This document shows, one piece after another, positions 1 through 7,874 of a stretch of DNA of 64,000 nt (the first letter of the stretch is position 1; each line of letters opens with the position of its first letter). Origin of the DNA: Sphingomonas sp. PAMC 26605 (GTDB taxonomy: Bacteria; Pseudomonadota; Alphaproteobacteria; Sphingomonadales; Sphingomonadaceae); assembly GCF_000241485.1 (NCBI RefSeq), contig NZ_JH584241.1, positions 1,706,988 through 1,770,987 on the forward strand, in the 5' to 3' direction. A model generated the notes under the pieces. That model was not told the origin of the DNA and made no database searches. It worked only from the letters and a program-made list of their open reading frames with translations. The position numbers and the translations under genes were made by a program.

Positions 1-1392
1 GCCAATCGCGGACTCAGCGTCCGCCCGTTCAAGCCGCAGAACATGTCGAACAACGCCGCGGTAACTGCGGAGGGAGGCGAGATCGGCCGCGCGCAGGCGA
101 CGCAGGCGATCGCCGCGCGCGTGGCGCCGCATGTCGACATGAACCCGGTGCTGCTCAAGCCGCAGGGCGATCGCACCTCGCAGCTCGTCGTCCACGGCCA
201 AGTGCGCGGGACGCTCGCCGCGGCGAATTGGCGCGAGGGGCGCGCGGGATTGCTCGACGACGTGCTTGCCAGCTATCGGCGTCTGCGCGCGCAGGCCGAT
301 ATCGTCGTGATCGAAGGCGCTGGGAGCCCGGCGGAGATCAACCTGCGCAGCGGCGACATCGCCAATATGGGCTTCGCGCGCGCCGCCGGTGTGCCGGTGG
401 TGCTCGTCGGCGATATCGATCGCGGCGGGGTGATCGCTTCGCTGGTGGGGACGCGTGCGGTGATCGATCCCGCCGATGCAGCGATGATCCACGGCTTTCT
501 GGTCAACAAGTTCCGCGGCGATCCGGCGCTGTTCGACGACGGCTATCGCGCGATCGAGACGCGCAGCGGCTGGCGCGGGTTCGGCGTCGTGCCGTGGCTG
601 CCCGAGGCGGTCAGGTTGCCGAGCGAGGATGCGGTGATCCTCGAACGCCGCAGGGTGGGCGGCGGCGGACGGGTCGTCATCGCTTGCCCGATCACCGCGC
701 GGATCGCCAATTTCGACGATCTCGATCCGTTGCGGCTCGAGCCCGATGTCGAACTGGTGATGGTGCCGCCGGGCCAGCCGATCCCCGATGCGGCGCTGAT
801 CGTGCTGGCGGGGTCGAAGGCGACGATCGCCGACCTGGCGTTCGTGCGCGCACAGGGGTGGGACATCGACATCCTCGCGCATCATCGGCGTGGGCGGCCC
901 GTGCTGGGGTTGTGCGGCGGGTATCAGATGCTTGGGCGCGTTGTGTCCGATCCGCATGGAATCGAGGGGCCGGTCGCTTCGGTCGCGGGGCTCGGCTTGC
1001 TCGACGTCGAAACAGAGATCGGCCGTGCGAAGACCGTCGGCGCGGTTAGCGGGAGCGCGCTCGGCGCAGCGTTCGACGGCTATGAGATCCATATGGGGCG
1101 CACCACCGGCCCCGCTACCGCGCGACCGGTCGGACGGTTCGAAGACGGGCGCGCAGAGGGTGCTATGAGCGCCGACGGGTTGGTGTGCGGCAGCTATGTC
1201 CATGGGCTGCTCGGCGATGCGCGCCAGCGCGCGGCCTGGCTCGCGCGGATCGGTGTCGACGGCGCCGGGCCCGATCACCGCGCCTCGATCGATGCCGCGC
1301 TCGACGCGATCGCCGCGACGCTCGAACGGCATGTCGATGTGGATGCGCTTATCGCGCTGTCACAGACCGCGCGCGACGATCGCGAGCAATAG
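1..1392 (+). CDS. cobQ: Cobyric acid synthase, 5' end cut by window edge
   Basis: Glutamine-dependent amidation of cobyrinic acid a,c-diamide to cobyric acid in cobalamin synthesis, in the cytoplasm. The frame is open to base 1 and reads [18 protein letters not shown], a family-typical stretch just after the N-terminal P-loop, so roughly 25-30 residues are missing and the Met at base 43 is internal. The visible 463 residues hold the synthetase-like N-terminal domain and a C-terminal class I glutamine amidotransferase domain with nucleophile motif GLCGGYQ (Cys codon 913-915) and catalytic His in SYVHGL (codon 1201-1203). It converges on cobS, and their 3' ends overlap by 33 bp. Confidence 0.95.
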   Translation, partial: ANRGLSVRPFKPQNMSNNAAVTAEGGEIGRAQATQAIAARVAPHVDMNPVLLKPQGDRTSQLVVHGQVRGTLAAANWREGRAGLLDDVLASYRRLRAQADIVVIEGAGSPAEINLRSGDIANMGFARAAGVPVVLVGDIDRGGVIASLVGTRAVIDPADAAMIHGFLVNKFRGDPALFDDGYRAIETRSGWRGFGVVPWLPEAVRLPSEDAVILERRRVGGGGRVVIACPITARIANFDDLDPLRLEPDVELVMVPPGQPIPDAALIVLAGSKATIADLAFVRAQGWDIDILAHHRRGRPVLGLCGGYQMLGRVVSDPHGIEGPVASVAGLGLLDVETEIGRAKTVGAVSGSALGAAFDGYEIHMGRTTGPATARPVGRFEDGRAEGAMSADGLVCGSYVHGLLGDARQRAAWLARIGVDGAGPDHRASIDAALDAIAATLERHVDVDALIALSQTARDDREQ

Positions 1393-2070
1393 GCCGGTCT
1401 CGACCAATTCGATCCCCGCGCCGTGGCAATCGCCGGTCACGCCGCCGATACGCCAGCGCAGCCACAGGCCGAAGCCGAGGATCAGCATCGGCGCGGCAAG
1501 CATTGCCGGCAGAGCGGCCGCCCCCGCCGTCAGCACCAGCGCCCAGCCGATCAGGTCGCGCGCCCGCACCGCGGTGGCGACGCGCGCGCCGAGCCCGTCG
1601 CGCAGCGGCGGCAGCCAGCGCGCCCAGGCGAGCGGGCCGATCCGCGCCGCGAATGGCACCAGGATGAGCGGCCACCACGCAAGCCCGACGAGCGCATGGA
1701 GCAAGACGAGCTTGGCGAGCAACTGCAGCACGATCGTGACGACGCCGAAGCTGCCGATATGCGGATCGGCCATCACCGCGAGCAGCCGCACCCGGTCGCG
1801 ATGCGCTGCGCCGAGCCCGTCGGCGAGATCGCCCAAGCCGTCGAGGTGGAGCGCGCCGGTGACGGCGACCCAGGCGATCAGTGCCGCGAGCGCGCCGAGC
1901 CACGGGTCGATCAGGCTGCCCGCCCGGCCGCTCGCGGCAACGAGTCCGCCGATCGCCAGCCCGACGATCGGATAGAACCGGATCGCCGCGGCAAAATCGG
2001 TGCCGTCGGCGACGACGCGCGGCATCGGCAGGCGCGTCAGGAAGCCGAAGGCGACGATCAACCGCTTCAC
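1360..2070 (-). CDS. cobS: Adenosylcobinamide-GDP ribazoletransferase (cobalamin synthase)
   Basis: Joins adenosylcobinamide-GDP and alpha-ribazole(-phosphate) in the inner membrane, the last assembly step of the nucleotide loop. The 236-residue protein begins [19 protein letters not shown], has the family motif [17 protein letters not shown] near residue 65, and several hydrophobic helices, consistent with an integral membrane enzyme. The GTG start is chosen because it overlaps the cobC stop as GTGA, the same coupling used throughout this operon. It is the last gene of the riboswitch-led operon and runs into the end of convergent cobQ. Confidence 0.93.
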   Translation of the reverse strand: MKRLIVAFGFLTRLPMPRVVADGTDFAAAIRFYPIVGLAIGGLVAASGRAGSLIDPWLGALAALIAWVAVTGALHLDGLGDLADGLGAAHRDRVRLLAVMADPHIGSFGVVTIVLQLLAKLVLLHALVGLAWWPLILVPFAARIGPLAWARWLPPLRDGLGARVATAVRARDLIGWALVLTAGAAALPAMLAAPMLILGFGLWLRWRIGGVTGDCHGAGIELVETGLLLAIVARGL

Positions 2071-2636
2071 GGCGCCAGTCCGACGATCTGCGCGACGGGA
2101 TCGGCGTCGCGCCACACCCGGAGCGACAGCAAGGCGGCATAGGGCAGATCGAGCGACCAGGTCTGGGACTGCGAAAGGCCGCACAGCGTGGCGAGGGCGG
2201 CGCGCATCGCCCCGGCGTGGGTGACGACCAACGTCGGCGTGCTGATGTCGCGACAGGCCAGCGCGATGCGCGCGGTCAGGCTCGACCAGCGCTCCCCTTG
2301 CGGTGGTGGGCTGGTGTCGGGATCGTCCCAGAAGCGCGCCAGCGCGGCCGGATCGATCATCGCCGGCGCGAGCCCGTCCCAAGCGCCGAAATCGAGTTCG
2401 CGCCAGCGCGGATCGATCGTCACCGCCTGCCCGCGCTCGCGCCCGATCGCCTCGGCACAGGCGCGCGCGCGCGCCAGATCCGAGCTGACGATCGCCGCGA
2501 CGTCGAGCCCGACGGCGCGTTTGACACAGGCCGCCAGACCCTGCTCGGTCACCGCGCTGTCGGTTCGCCCGAGCAGCGTGCCGGCGAGTTCGGGCGCGCC
2601 GTGGCGCAGCAGGTGGAGCAGCACCGGCGCGCTCAC
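2067..2636 (-). CDS. cobC: Alpha-ribazole phosphatase, histidine phosphatase family
   Basis: Predicted to remove the phosphate from alpha-ribazole 5'-phosphate (or adenosylcobalamin 5'-phosphate) in the lower-ligand branch. The 189-residue protein starts with the catalytic signature LLHLLRHG; a second His lies in TLVVTHAG, typical of the phosphoglycerate-mutase-like fold. The GTG start overlaps the cobT stop by 4 bp and the gene overlaps cobS by 4 bp. The histidine phosphatase assignment is firm; the substrate is inferred from its place between cobT and cobS. Confidence 0.88.
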   Translation of the reverse strand: MSAPVLLHLLRHGAPELAGTLLGRTDSAVTEQGLAACVKRAVGLDVAAIVSSDLARARACAEAIGRERGQAVTIDPRWRELDFGAWDGLAPAMIDPAALARFWDDPDTSPPPQGERWSSLTARIALACRDISTPTLVVTHAGAMRAALATLCGLSQSQTWSLDLPYAALLSLRVWRDADPVAQIVGLAP

Positions 2637-3646
2637 GCGCCCGAGATGCCAGCTTCGGCAAAGGTCGCCATTTCGCGATGCGCGGCGAGCGCGGCGCGGA
2701 TCACGCCTGCCGCCACCGCGCCGCCGCTCGCCTCGCCGAGCCGCATGCCGAGGTCGAGCAGCGGGGTGAGCCCGAGCCTGGCCAGCAAGCGGACATGCCC
2801 CGGCTCGGCCGAGCAATGCCCCGCGATGCAATGGTCGACGATCGCCGGGTGCAGCGCGGCGATCGGCGCGAGCGCTGCGCTGCAGATGAAGCCGTCGAGC
2901 ACAACGACAACGCCCGCCAGCCGTGCGGCGACGACGGCGCCCGCGATCGCCGCGATCTCGCGCCCGCCGACGCGGCGCAGCGTTTCGAACGCGGTGTGTG
3001 GTGCTCCGGCGTGGCAGGCGAGCGCTGTCTCGACCACCGCCCCTTTCCGCGCGACCCCCGCGGCATCGACCCCGGTCCCGGGCCCGACCCAGTCGGCCGC
3101 GCTGCCGCCGAAGCTGCGCGCGCACAGCGCCGCCGCGGCGGTCGAATTGCCGATCCCCATCTCGCCAAGCACGAGCAGATCGACACCGTCGGCCACAACC
3201 GCCGCGCCGGCGTTGAGCGCGGCGAGGCAGTCTTCGGCGGTCATCGCCGGGGCGCTGGTGAAGTCGGCGGTCGGGCGGTCGAGCTCGAGCGGGACCACCA
3301 CGAGGTCGAGCCCCGCCGCGGCCGCCAGCGCATTGATCGCCGCCCCGCCATTGCGGAAATTGCGCACCATCTCGGCGGTCACTGCCGCCGGAAACGCGCT
3401 GACGCCGTGGGCGACGACGCCGTGATTGCCCGCGAACACCGCGACGCGACCATGCTCGATCCGCGGCGCGGCCACGCCCTGCCATCCCGCGACGAACACC
3501 GCCAGGTCCTCGAGCCGCCCGAGCGAGCCGGGCGGTTTGGTCAGCGTCGCCTGTCGCGCCGTCGCGTCCGCTTGCGCCACGCGATCAGGACCGGGCAGCG
3601 CCGCAAGCGCGCGTTCGAACGCCGCGACCGATACGAAGGCGCTCAT
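2633..3646 (-). CDS. cobT: Nicotinate-nucleotide-dimethylbenzimidazole phosphoribosyltransferase
   Basis: Makes alpha-ribazole 5'-phosphate from nicotinate mononucleotide and a benzimidazole base, activating the lower ligand of cobalamin. The 337-residue protein has family blocks TKPPGSLGRLEDLAV near residue 37, FAGNHGVVAHGVSAFP, GEMGIGNSTAAAAL and the C-terminal LGMRLGEASGG, whose Glu aligns with the catalytic base of the family. The ATG overlaps the upstream DUF1636 stop (ATGA), and its own stop overlaps the cobC start. Length is normal for the family. Confidence 0.95.
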   Translation of the reverse strand: MSAFVSVAAFERALAALPGPDRVAQADATARQATLTKPPGSLGRLEDLAVFVAGWQGVAAPRIEHGRVAVFAGNHGVVAHGVSAFPAAVTAEMVRNFRNGGAAINALAAAAGLDLVVVPLELDRPTADFTSAPAMTAEDCLAALNAGAAVVADGVDLLVLGEMGIGNSTAAAALCARSFGGSAADWVGPGTGVDAAGVARKGAVVETALACHAGAPHTAFETLRRVGGREIAAIAGAVVAARLAGVVVVLDGFICSAALAPIAALHPAIVDHCIAGHCSAEPGHVRLLARLGLTPLLDLGMRLGEASGGAVAAGVIRAALAAHREMATFAEAGISGA

Positions 3647-4050
3647 TCGACGACGAAACCGGCCGGAGGCGTACGCGTCAGGAAATGCCCCTTCACCCCC
3701 GCCGGCCAACTGCCGTAGGCCACTTGGCCGGCATCGCTCTCGGCGTACAGTTTGGCATAGTCGAGGATCGCGCGCGCGGCGTCGGCGCTCGGCGCGAAAC
3801 GGCCGAGCACATAGCCGACCTTGCCCGGCGCGCGCAGATGCACCGTGCAGAAATCCTGGCATGCGAACAGGCATGGCATCTCCTGCACCGCCACGCCCGC
3901 ATAGCCGGGCTCGGCCTGGACCGCGCGCAGCGCTTCGACTAGCCGCGCGCCGCCGCGCATGCCGTCGGCATCGTCGCGCGCCTCGGCCGAGAAACGGCAG
4001 GTGTTGCACGCGACGACGGCGGGACCGTCGGCGACTTCGCGCAGGATCAC
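3643..4050 (-). CDS. DUF1636 cysteine-rich predicted metal-binding protein
   Basis: A 135-residue protein with VACNTCRF at the N-terminus and a second cluster PCLFACQDFC about 50 residues later, giving five cysteines spaced as in small metal- or Fe-S-binding domains. It matches the DUF1636/COG5469 pattern. Function is not established; its place in a riboswitch-controlled B12 operon suggests a role in cobalt or corrinoid handling, which is inference. GTG start 4050 overlaps the stop of the upstream membrane-protein gene (GTGA), and its stop overlaps the cobT ATG. Confidence 0.8.
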   Translation of the reverse strand: MILREVADGPAVVACNTCRFSAEARDDADGMRGGARLVEALRAVQAEPGYAGVAVQEMPCLFACQDFCTVHLRAPGKVGYVLGRFAPSADAARAILDYAKLYAESDAGQVAYGSWPAGVKGHFLTRTPPAGFVVE

Positions 4051-4607
4051 GCGAGCACCGTGCGCGGCGCGGCGTCGGGGGCGGGTACGCCGACCGCGAT
4101 CAGCACTCGGTACAGCGCGTAAAATCCGGCAAGGATCGCGGCGTAGCGCACGAACTGGCGCTGCAGGATCGGCAGCGACAGCGCGGCATCGGTATGGCCG
4201 ATCGCCGGCGCCCACAGCAGGATACCGAGCTTGAACGTCGCGAAGGCCAGGACATAGGCGATCGCGAGGCGGGCGACCGGGGCGCGTAAGGGCACGAGGC
4301 GGTTCGCCACGCTCGCGACGAGCGCCCCCGCGATCGCCGCGGTCCCGATCGCCACGCCGGTCAGCGCGGTCGCGGCGTCCCACGGATAGCCGAGCGCGCA
4401 GAAGCCGATCGCCTGGCTCACCGCCCAGGCTGCGAGCATCAGCAGCACGCCATCGCGGCGATCGAGGTGGACCGCAGCCAGCGCGGCCAGCGCCGGAAAG
4501 GGAGTGGCGCAGGCGAAGATCAGCGTCGTCAGCGTGCTCGCGATCGTGAAGAGCAGGATCCACAGCAGATCGGCTTGGCGCGTGGCAATAGCGGTGGTCA
4601 TCGTCAT
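4047..4607 (-). CDS. Small integral membrane protein of the B12 operon
   Basis: A 186-residue protein with five or six hydrophobic segments (about residues 12-36, 45-65, 68-92, 98-120 and 140-165). The first contains FACATPFPALAALAA and the second a Cys in GFCALGYPWD. I cannot name the family with certainty. Size, membrane topology, conserved-looking cysteines and position directly after a BtuB-like receptor suggest a corrinoid permease such as a solitary ECF S-component of the BtuM type; that is inference. ATG 4607 lies 7 bp after the receptor stop and its stop overlaps the DUF1636 GTG. Confidence 0.65.
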   Translation of the reverse strand: MTMTTAIATRQADLLWILLFTIASTLTTLIFACATPFPALAALAAVHLDRRDGVLLMLAAWAVSQAIGFCALGYPWDAATALTGVAIGTAAIAGALVASVANRLVPLRAPVARLAIAYVLAFATFKLGILLWAPAIGHTDAALSLPILQRQFVRYAAILAGFYALYRVLIAVGVPAPDAAPRTVLA

Positions 4608-4614
4608 GTTCCCC

Positions 4615-6612
4615 TCAGAACCGGCCACGAAAACCGGCATAGACGCTGCGGCCGAGCGTCCCGTAGCGATAGATCGTCTGATACTGTTGATCGAACAGGT
4701 TCTCGATCCGCCCGAACAGCGCGACGCGCGGGGTGATCGGCAGTTCGGTGCGCAGATCGACCAGCGTATAGGGCGCGAGCCGCCGCCTGTGCGCGGCATC
4801 GTCGAAGCTCTCGCCCGACCAGCGGACCGCGACCCCACCCGAGATTCCGCTCGGCAGCGTATAGGTCGCCGATCCGTTCGCCGTATTGCGCGGGCGCCGC
4901 GCGAGCTGCAGGCCATAGGTCGCAGCGCCGGGCGAGCGGTCTTCCGACAGCGCATAGGTGTAGTTGCCGTCGATCAGCACGCGATGCCCGACGCGCAGCG
5001 CACCCTGCGCCTCGACGCCTTGCGCGAACGCGCGCGAGACGTTGGCGTAATAGCCGAAGCGCGCGATCGTGGTGCCGGGCTGGAAGCACAGCGCCAGCGT
5101 CGAAACCGCGGGACAGCTCGCGAAGATGATCTGATTGGAAGAGCGGCGCTCGAAATAGGTGCCGCCGAGCGTCAGCGCCCCGTCGAACAGTTTTTGCTCG
5201 ACCCCGGTTTCCCAGCCCTTGGCCTGTTCGGGCTGGAGCGTCTGATTGCCGTAATCCGAGAAGAGTTGGTACAAAGTCGGCGCCTTGAAGCCTTCGCCAT
5301 AACTTGCGCGGAGCGTGGTGCCGGTGCGCAGCGCCCAGACGGCGCCACCCTCGAACAGCGTCTTGCTACCGAAGCGGCTATGGTCGTCGTTGCGCAGCCC
5401 GCCGCTCAGCGTCAGCCCGTCGAACACCGTCGCGGTAAGCTTGCCGTAGACGCCGGTAAGCGCGGCGCGCGCGATCGCGGGGGCGGGGATCGGCGCGCCG
5501 GCTGTCCCGTCGGGCGAGACGGTCCTGAAACGCGATACCTCATTCTCGACGCCGAACACGGCATCCCAGCCCTTGGCGATGCCGAGGCTGCCCTGATATT
5601 CGATCCGCTCGTTGCGGCCGTTCGCCTCGAAGGTCAGCGGTTGGGTCTGCGACGGGCTGTAATTGTCGCGCTTGATGTCGGTATAGCCATAAGCGAAGCG
5701 GTTGCGCAGCCGGCCGCCGAACAGATCGACGTTCAAGCCGGCATAGCCGACGAATTCGTCGTTCAACGAATAGTCGTCGGTATCGGCGGTGGTCGAATCG
5801 AGCTCGGTGCGGCCATGCGCGTAATAGCCGCGGACATCCGCGCTGATCCCCTCGGCCAGCTGCAGTTCGGCGCGCCCGGTGACGCTCTGATTGGTATAGC
5901 CGTCGGTTTCCCTGCCGCCGAATGCAGGCGCGATCACCGAGATGCCGTCGGTGGTGAAGCTCTGTGCACCGAGCCGGAAGGTCAACGGTCCGGTCTTGCC
6001 GCCGAGCGCGGCGCGCGCGCTGACCGTGTCGCGCGATCCGGCCTCGACGTCGAAACTGCCCTCGATCGGCCTCTGCGGTAGCGCGGTCACGATGTTGACC
6101 ACCCCGCCGATCGCCTGGCTGCCCCACAGGATCGATTGCGGCCCGCGCAGCACTTCGATCCGGCTCGCGTCGCCGGTCAGCAGATTGGCGAAATTATAGC
6201 CGCCGCCGGGCGAGGCGGGATCGTTGAGCTTGACCCCGTCGATCACCACGACGGTCTGGTCGGTCTCGGCGCCGCGGATCCGCAGCGAGGTGTTGGTCCC
6301 ATAGCCGCCGTTGCGCGACACGCTGACACCGGGCGTGCGTTGCAGGAGCTCGGTGACGCCGATGTCCTGGCTGCGATCGATCGCAGCCTTGTCGAGCACC
6401 GTCACCGAAGCGGCGACGCGCTCGATCGCGGTCGGTACGCGGGTCGCGGTGACGACGATGTCGGCGCTGGCGGCAGCGGGCGTGTCGCTCGCGGCGTCGG
6501 GGCGCGGGGCTTGCTGTCCGTCGTTGGGCTTGGCCGGCGCTTCGGCGTAAGCGGGCGCGGCGAACAGCAGACCGAGCAGCAGCCCGGATGTCGGTGGATG
6601 GAATCGTTTCAT
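4615..6612 (-). CDS. btuB: BtuB-like TonB-dependent corrinoid receptor
   Basis: Outer-membrane active transporter predicted to import cobalamin or cobinamide. The 665-residue protein has a signal peptide (MKRFHPP start, cleavage near AYAEA), a TonB-box-like segment DIVVTATRVPT, a plug with RTPGVSVSRNGGYG and IEVLRGPQSILWGSQAIGG, and a beta-barrel ending GFRGRF with terminal Phe. The start at 6612 is chosen because the signal peptide begins there; upstream open frame runs into the riboswitch. It is the first gene behind the cobalamin riboswitch and leads the cobalamin operon, which supports the substrate assignment. Confidence 0.9.
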   Translation of the reverse strand: MKRFHPPTSGLLLGLLFAAPAYAEAPAKPNDGQQAPRPDAASDTPAAASADIVVTATRVPTAIERVAASVTVLDKAAIDRSQDIGVTELLQRTPGVSVSRNGGYGTNTSLRIRGAETDQTVVVIDGVKLNDPASPGGGYNFANLLTGDASRIEVLRGPQSILWGSQAIGGVVNIVTALPQRPIEGSFDVEAGSRDTVSARAALGGKTGPLTFRLGAQSFTTDGISVIAPAFGGRETDGYTNQSVTGRAELQLAEGISADVRGYYAHGRTELDSTTADTDDYSLNDEFVGYAGLNVDLFGGRLRNRFAYGYTDIKRDNYSPSQTQPLTFEANGRNERIEYQGSLGIAKGWDAVFGVENEVSRFRTVSPDGTAGAPIPAPAIARAALTGVYGKLTATVFDGLTLSGGLRNDDHSRFGSKTLFEGGAVWALRTGTTLRASYGEGFKAPTLYQLFSDYGNQTLQPEQAKGWETGVEQKLFDGALTLGGTYFERRSSNQIIFASCPAVSTLALCFQPGTTIARFGYYANVSRAFAQGVEAQGALRVGHRVLIDGNYTYALSEDRSPGAATYGLQLARRPRNTANGSATYTLPSGISGGVAVRWSGESFDDAAHRRRLAPYTLVDLRTELPITPRVALFGRIENLFDQQYQTIYRYGTLGRSVYAGFRGRF

Positions 6613-6655
6613 GGCAGTCCCCGTTTCAGACAGTCGGAGACCTGGATCGCGAAGG

Positions 6656-6675
6656 GGGATGGTGCGAACCATCCC
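6656..6675 (-). promoter_or_regulatory. Perfect hairpin in the btuB leader
   Basis: GGGATGGT and ACCATCCC form an 8-bp perfect stem with a 4-nt loop, about 90 nt after the B12 box and 44 nt before the receptor ATG. No T-run follows on the minus strand, so it is not a simple intrinsic terminator. It may be part of the riboswitch expression platform or an mRNA-stabilising structure. Confidence 0.45.
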
Positions 6676-6761
6676 GCCTGCACGACACAGGTCGGCGATG
6701 TCGCCACGCGGGGATCTTCCCCCGTTCGCTCGGCGCACCCTGGCCGGTCGAAAGACGACTG

Positions 6762-6950
6762 CGACAGGCAGGTCTCCTGGCTCACGGGTCACCATCATCC
6801 CTGCCGCCTTCTCAGGGCCCGAAGGTCCCAATGGCATATGGCAGGGCGACTCGCCGCTTACAGTTGCAGGGGCAGCCGGGGTTTTCCCGTTCCCTTTTCA
6901 TCCCCGTCGCCGGGGAACCTGTCGCATTCTCGCGCCTAGCGGTACGGGTG
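6762..6950 (-). ncRNA. Cobalamin riboswitch
   Basis: Read on the minus strand, the segment contains the B12 box AGCCAGGAGACCTGCC (6767-6782), preceded by the conserved core GCTGCCCCTGCAACTGTAAG, an AAAGGGAA block, and a CATTGGGACC...GAGAAGG arm. The order and spacing are those of the classic cobalamin aptamer. It lies 150 nt upstream of the btuB ATG. Known riboswitches of this class repress the downstream operon when adenosylcobalamin is abundant. Boundaries are approximate. Confidence 0.95.
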
Positions 6951-7105
6951 CGACGGGTCAACCGGCGCGCCGACGATCGCCGCCGTGCTCCGCTGCCATC
7001 ATTGTTCTCGCGCGATCCCCGGCGCGGCGGTACGGGCCCGGTGCAAAGCGCGCGGCGATCGGCTATGATCGCGACCGCAAGCGAACCCTAGCGCGGGAGA
7101 TTAGC

Positions 7106-7783
7106 GTGCGTCTCCTGATTGCCGATGACGATGCGCGCGCCGCGCGCCAGCTTGCCAGCGCGCTCGAGGCGTTCGGGCACGAGCCGGTGCTGACCGGCGA
7201 CGGCCGCACCGCGCTCGCGCTGGCGACGCGCGAGACCTTCGGTGCGGCGCTGTTCGAACTGGTCTTGCCCTATGTCGGCGGGGTGGAGTTGACACAGGCG
7301 CTGCGCGAGCAGGGGCTCGACATGCCGATCATCATCCTGAGCGTCCATGGCGAGCTGGCCGATCGCCTTGCCGGGCTCGCGGCGGGGGCCGACGATTACC
7401 TCGTCAAACCCGTCGCGCCGGTGGAAATCGATGCGCGCCTGCAGGCGATCCTGCGCCGCGCGGCGCGGATCGGCGACCGCGGGGTGATGCGCGCGGGCGA
7501 CATCGAAGTCAACGAAGTCAAGTATCGCGCGGTACGCGCCGGGCGCGCGCTGGCGCTGCCCAAGCTCGAATTCCAGATGCTGTGCGAACTCGTCCGCAAC
7601 AAGAATGCGATCGTCACGCGCGACATGTTCTATCGCAAGGTGTGGCGCTACGAGGCCGAGCCCGCCACCAACGTCGTCGAGTCCTACATCCGCCGGCTGC
7701 GCGCGCGGCTCAACGCAGCGGGTGAACACGATCCGATCGAGACGATCCGCGGCGTCGGCTACATGCTCATCGATCAAGGCTAA
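7106..7783 (+). CDS. OmpR/PhoB-type response regulator with Glu at the phospho-acceptor site
   Basis: A 225-residue two-domain regulator. The receiver domain has the acidic pocket ADDD (residues 6-9), Ser in IIILSVHGE and Lys in DDYLVKP, but the residue aligned with the phosphorylated Asp is Glu51 (ALFELVLP; codon GAA). Residues about 128-225 form a winged-helix DNA-binding domain ending VVESYIRRLRARL...IRGVGYML. GTG 7106 is chosen because it begins the receiver fold and follows GCGGGAGA; longer upstream frame is non-coding leader. No histidine kinase is adjacent. The Glu suggests phosphorylation-independent or locked-on behaviour, which is inference. Confidence 0.88.
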   Translation: MRLLIADDDARAARQLASALEAFGHEPVLTGDGRTALALATRETFGAALFELVLPYVGGVELTQALREQGLDMPIIILSVHGELADRLAGLAAGADDYLVKPVAPVEIDARLQAILRRAARIGDRGVMRAGDIEVNEVKYRAVRAGRALALPKLEFQMLCELVRNKNAIVTRDMFYRKVWRYEAEPATNVVESYIRRLRARLNAAGEHDPIETIRGVGYMLIDQG

Positions 7784-7815
7784 GCGTTCCGCTTCGCGTC
7801 GCGCCGATGACGCGC

Positions 7816-7852
7816 AAGAAAAACCCGGCCCGAGCCGAAGCTCGAGCCGGGT
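7816..7852 (-). terminator. Intrinsic terminator of the TonB receptor gene
   Basis: Arms ACCCGGC (7823-7829) and GCCGGGT (7846-7852), with an inner CGAGC/GCTCG stem and a CGAA loop, form a long hairpin broken by one mismatch. On the minus strand it is followed by TTTTTCTT, placing it just after the receptor stop at 7875. It may also slow plus-strand transcription leaving the response regulator. Confidence 0.85.
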
Positions 7853-7874
7853 CCTTCATCCTAGTCCTGATGGA

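Noticed and set aside
228..1975. Many long open frames overlapping cobQ and cobS on both strands
   Set aside because: They are Arg/Ala/Pro-rich frames typical of high-GC shadow ORFs, without family motifs, and lie wholly over well-supported genes. The same holds for most long antisense frames in the window.
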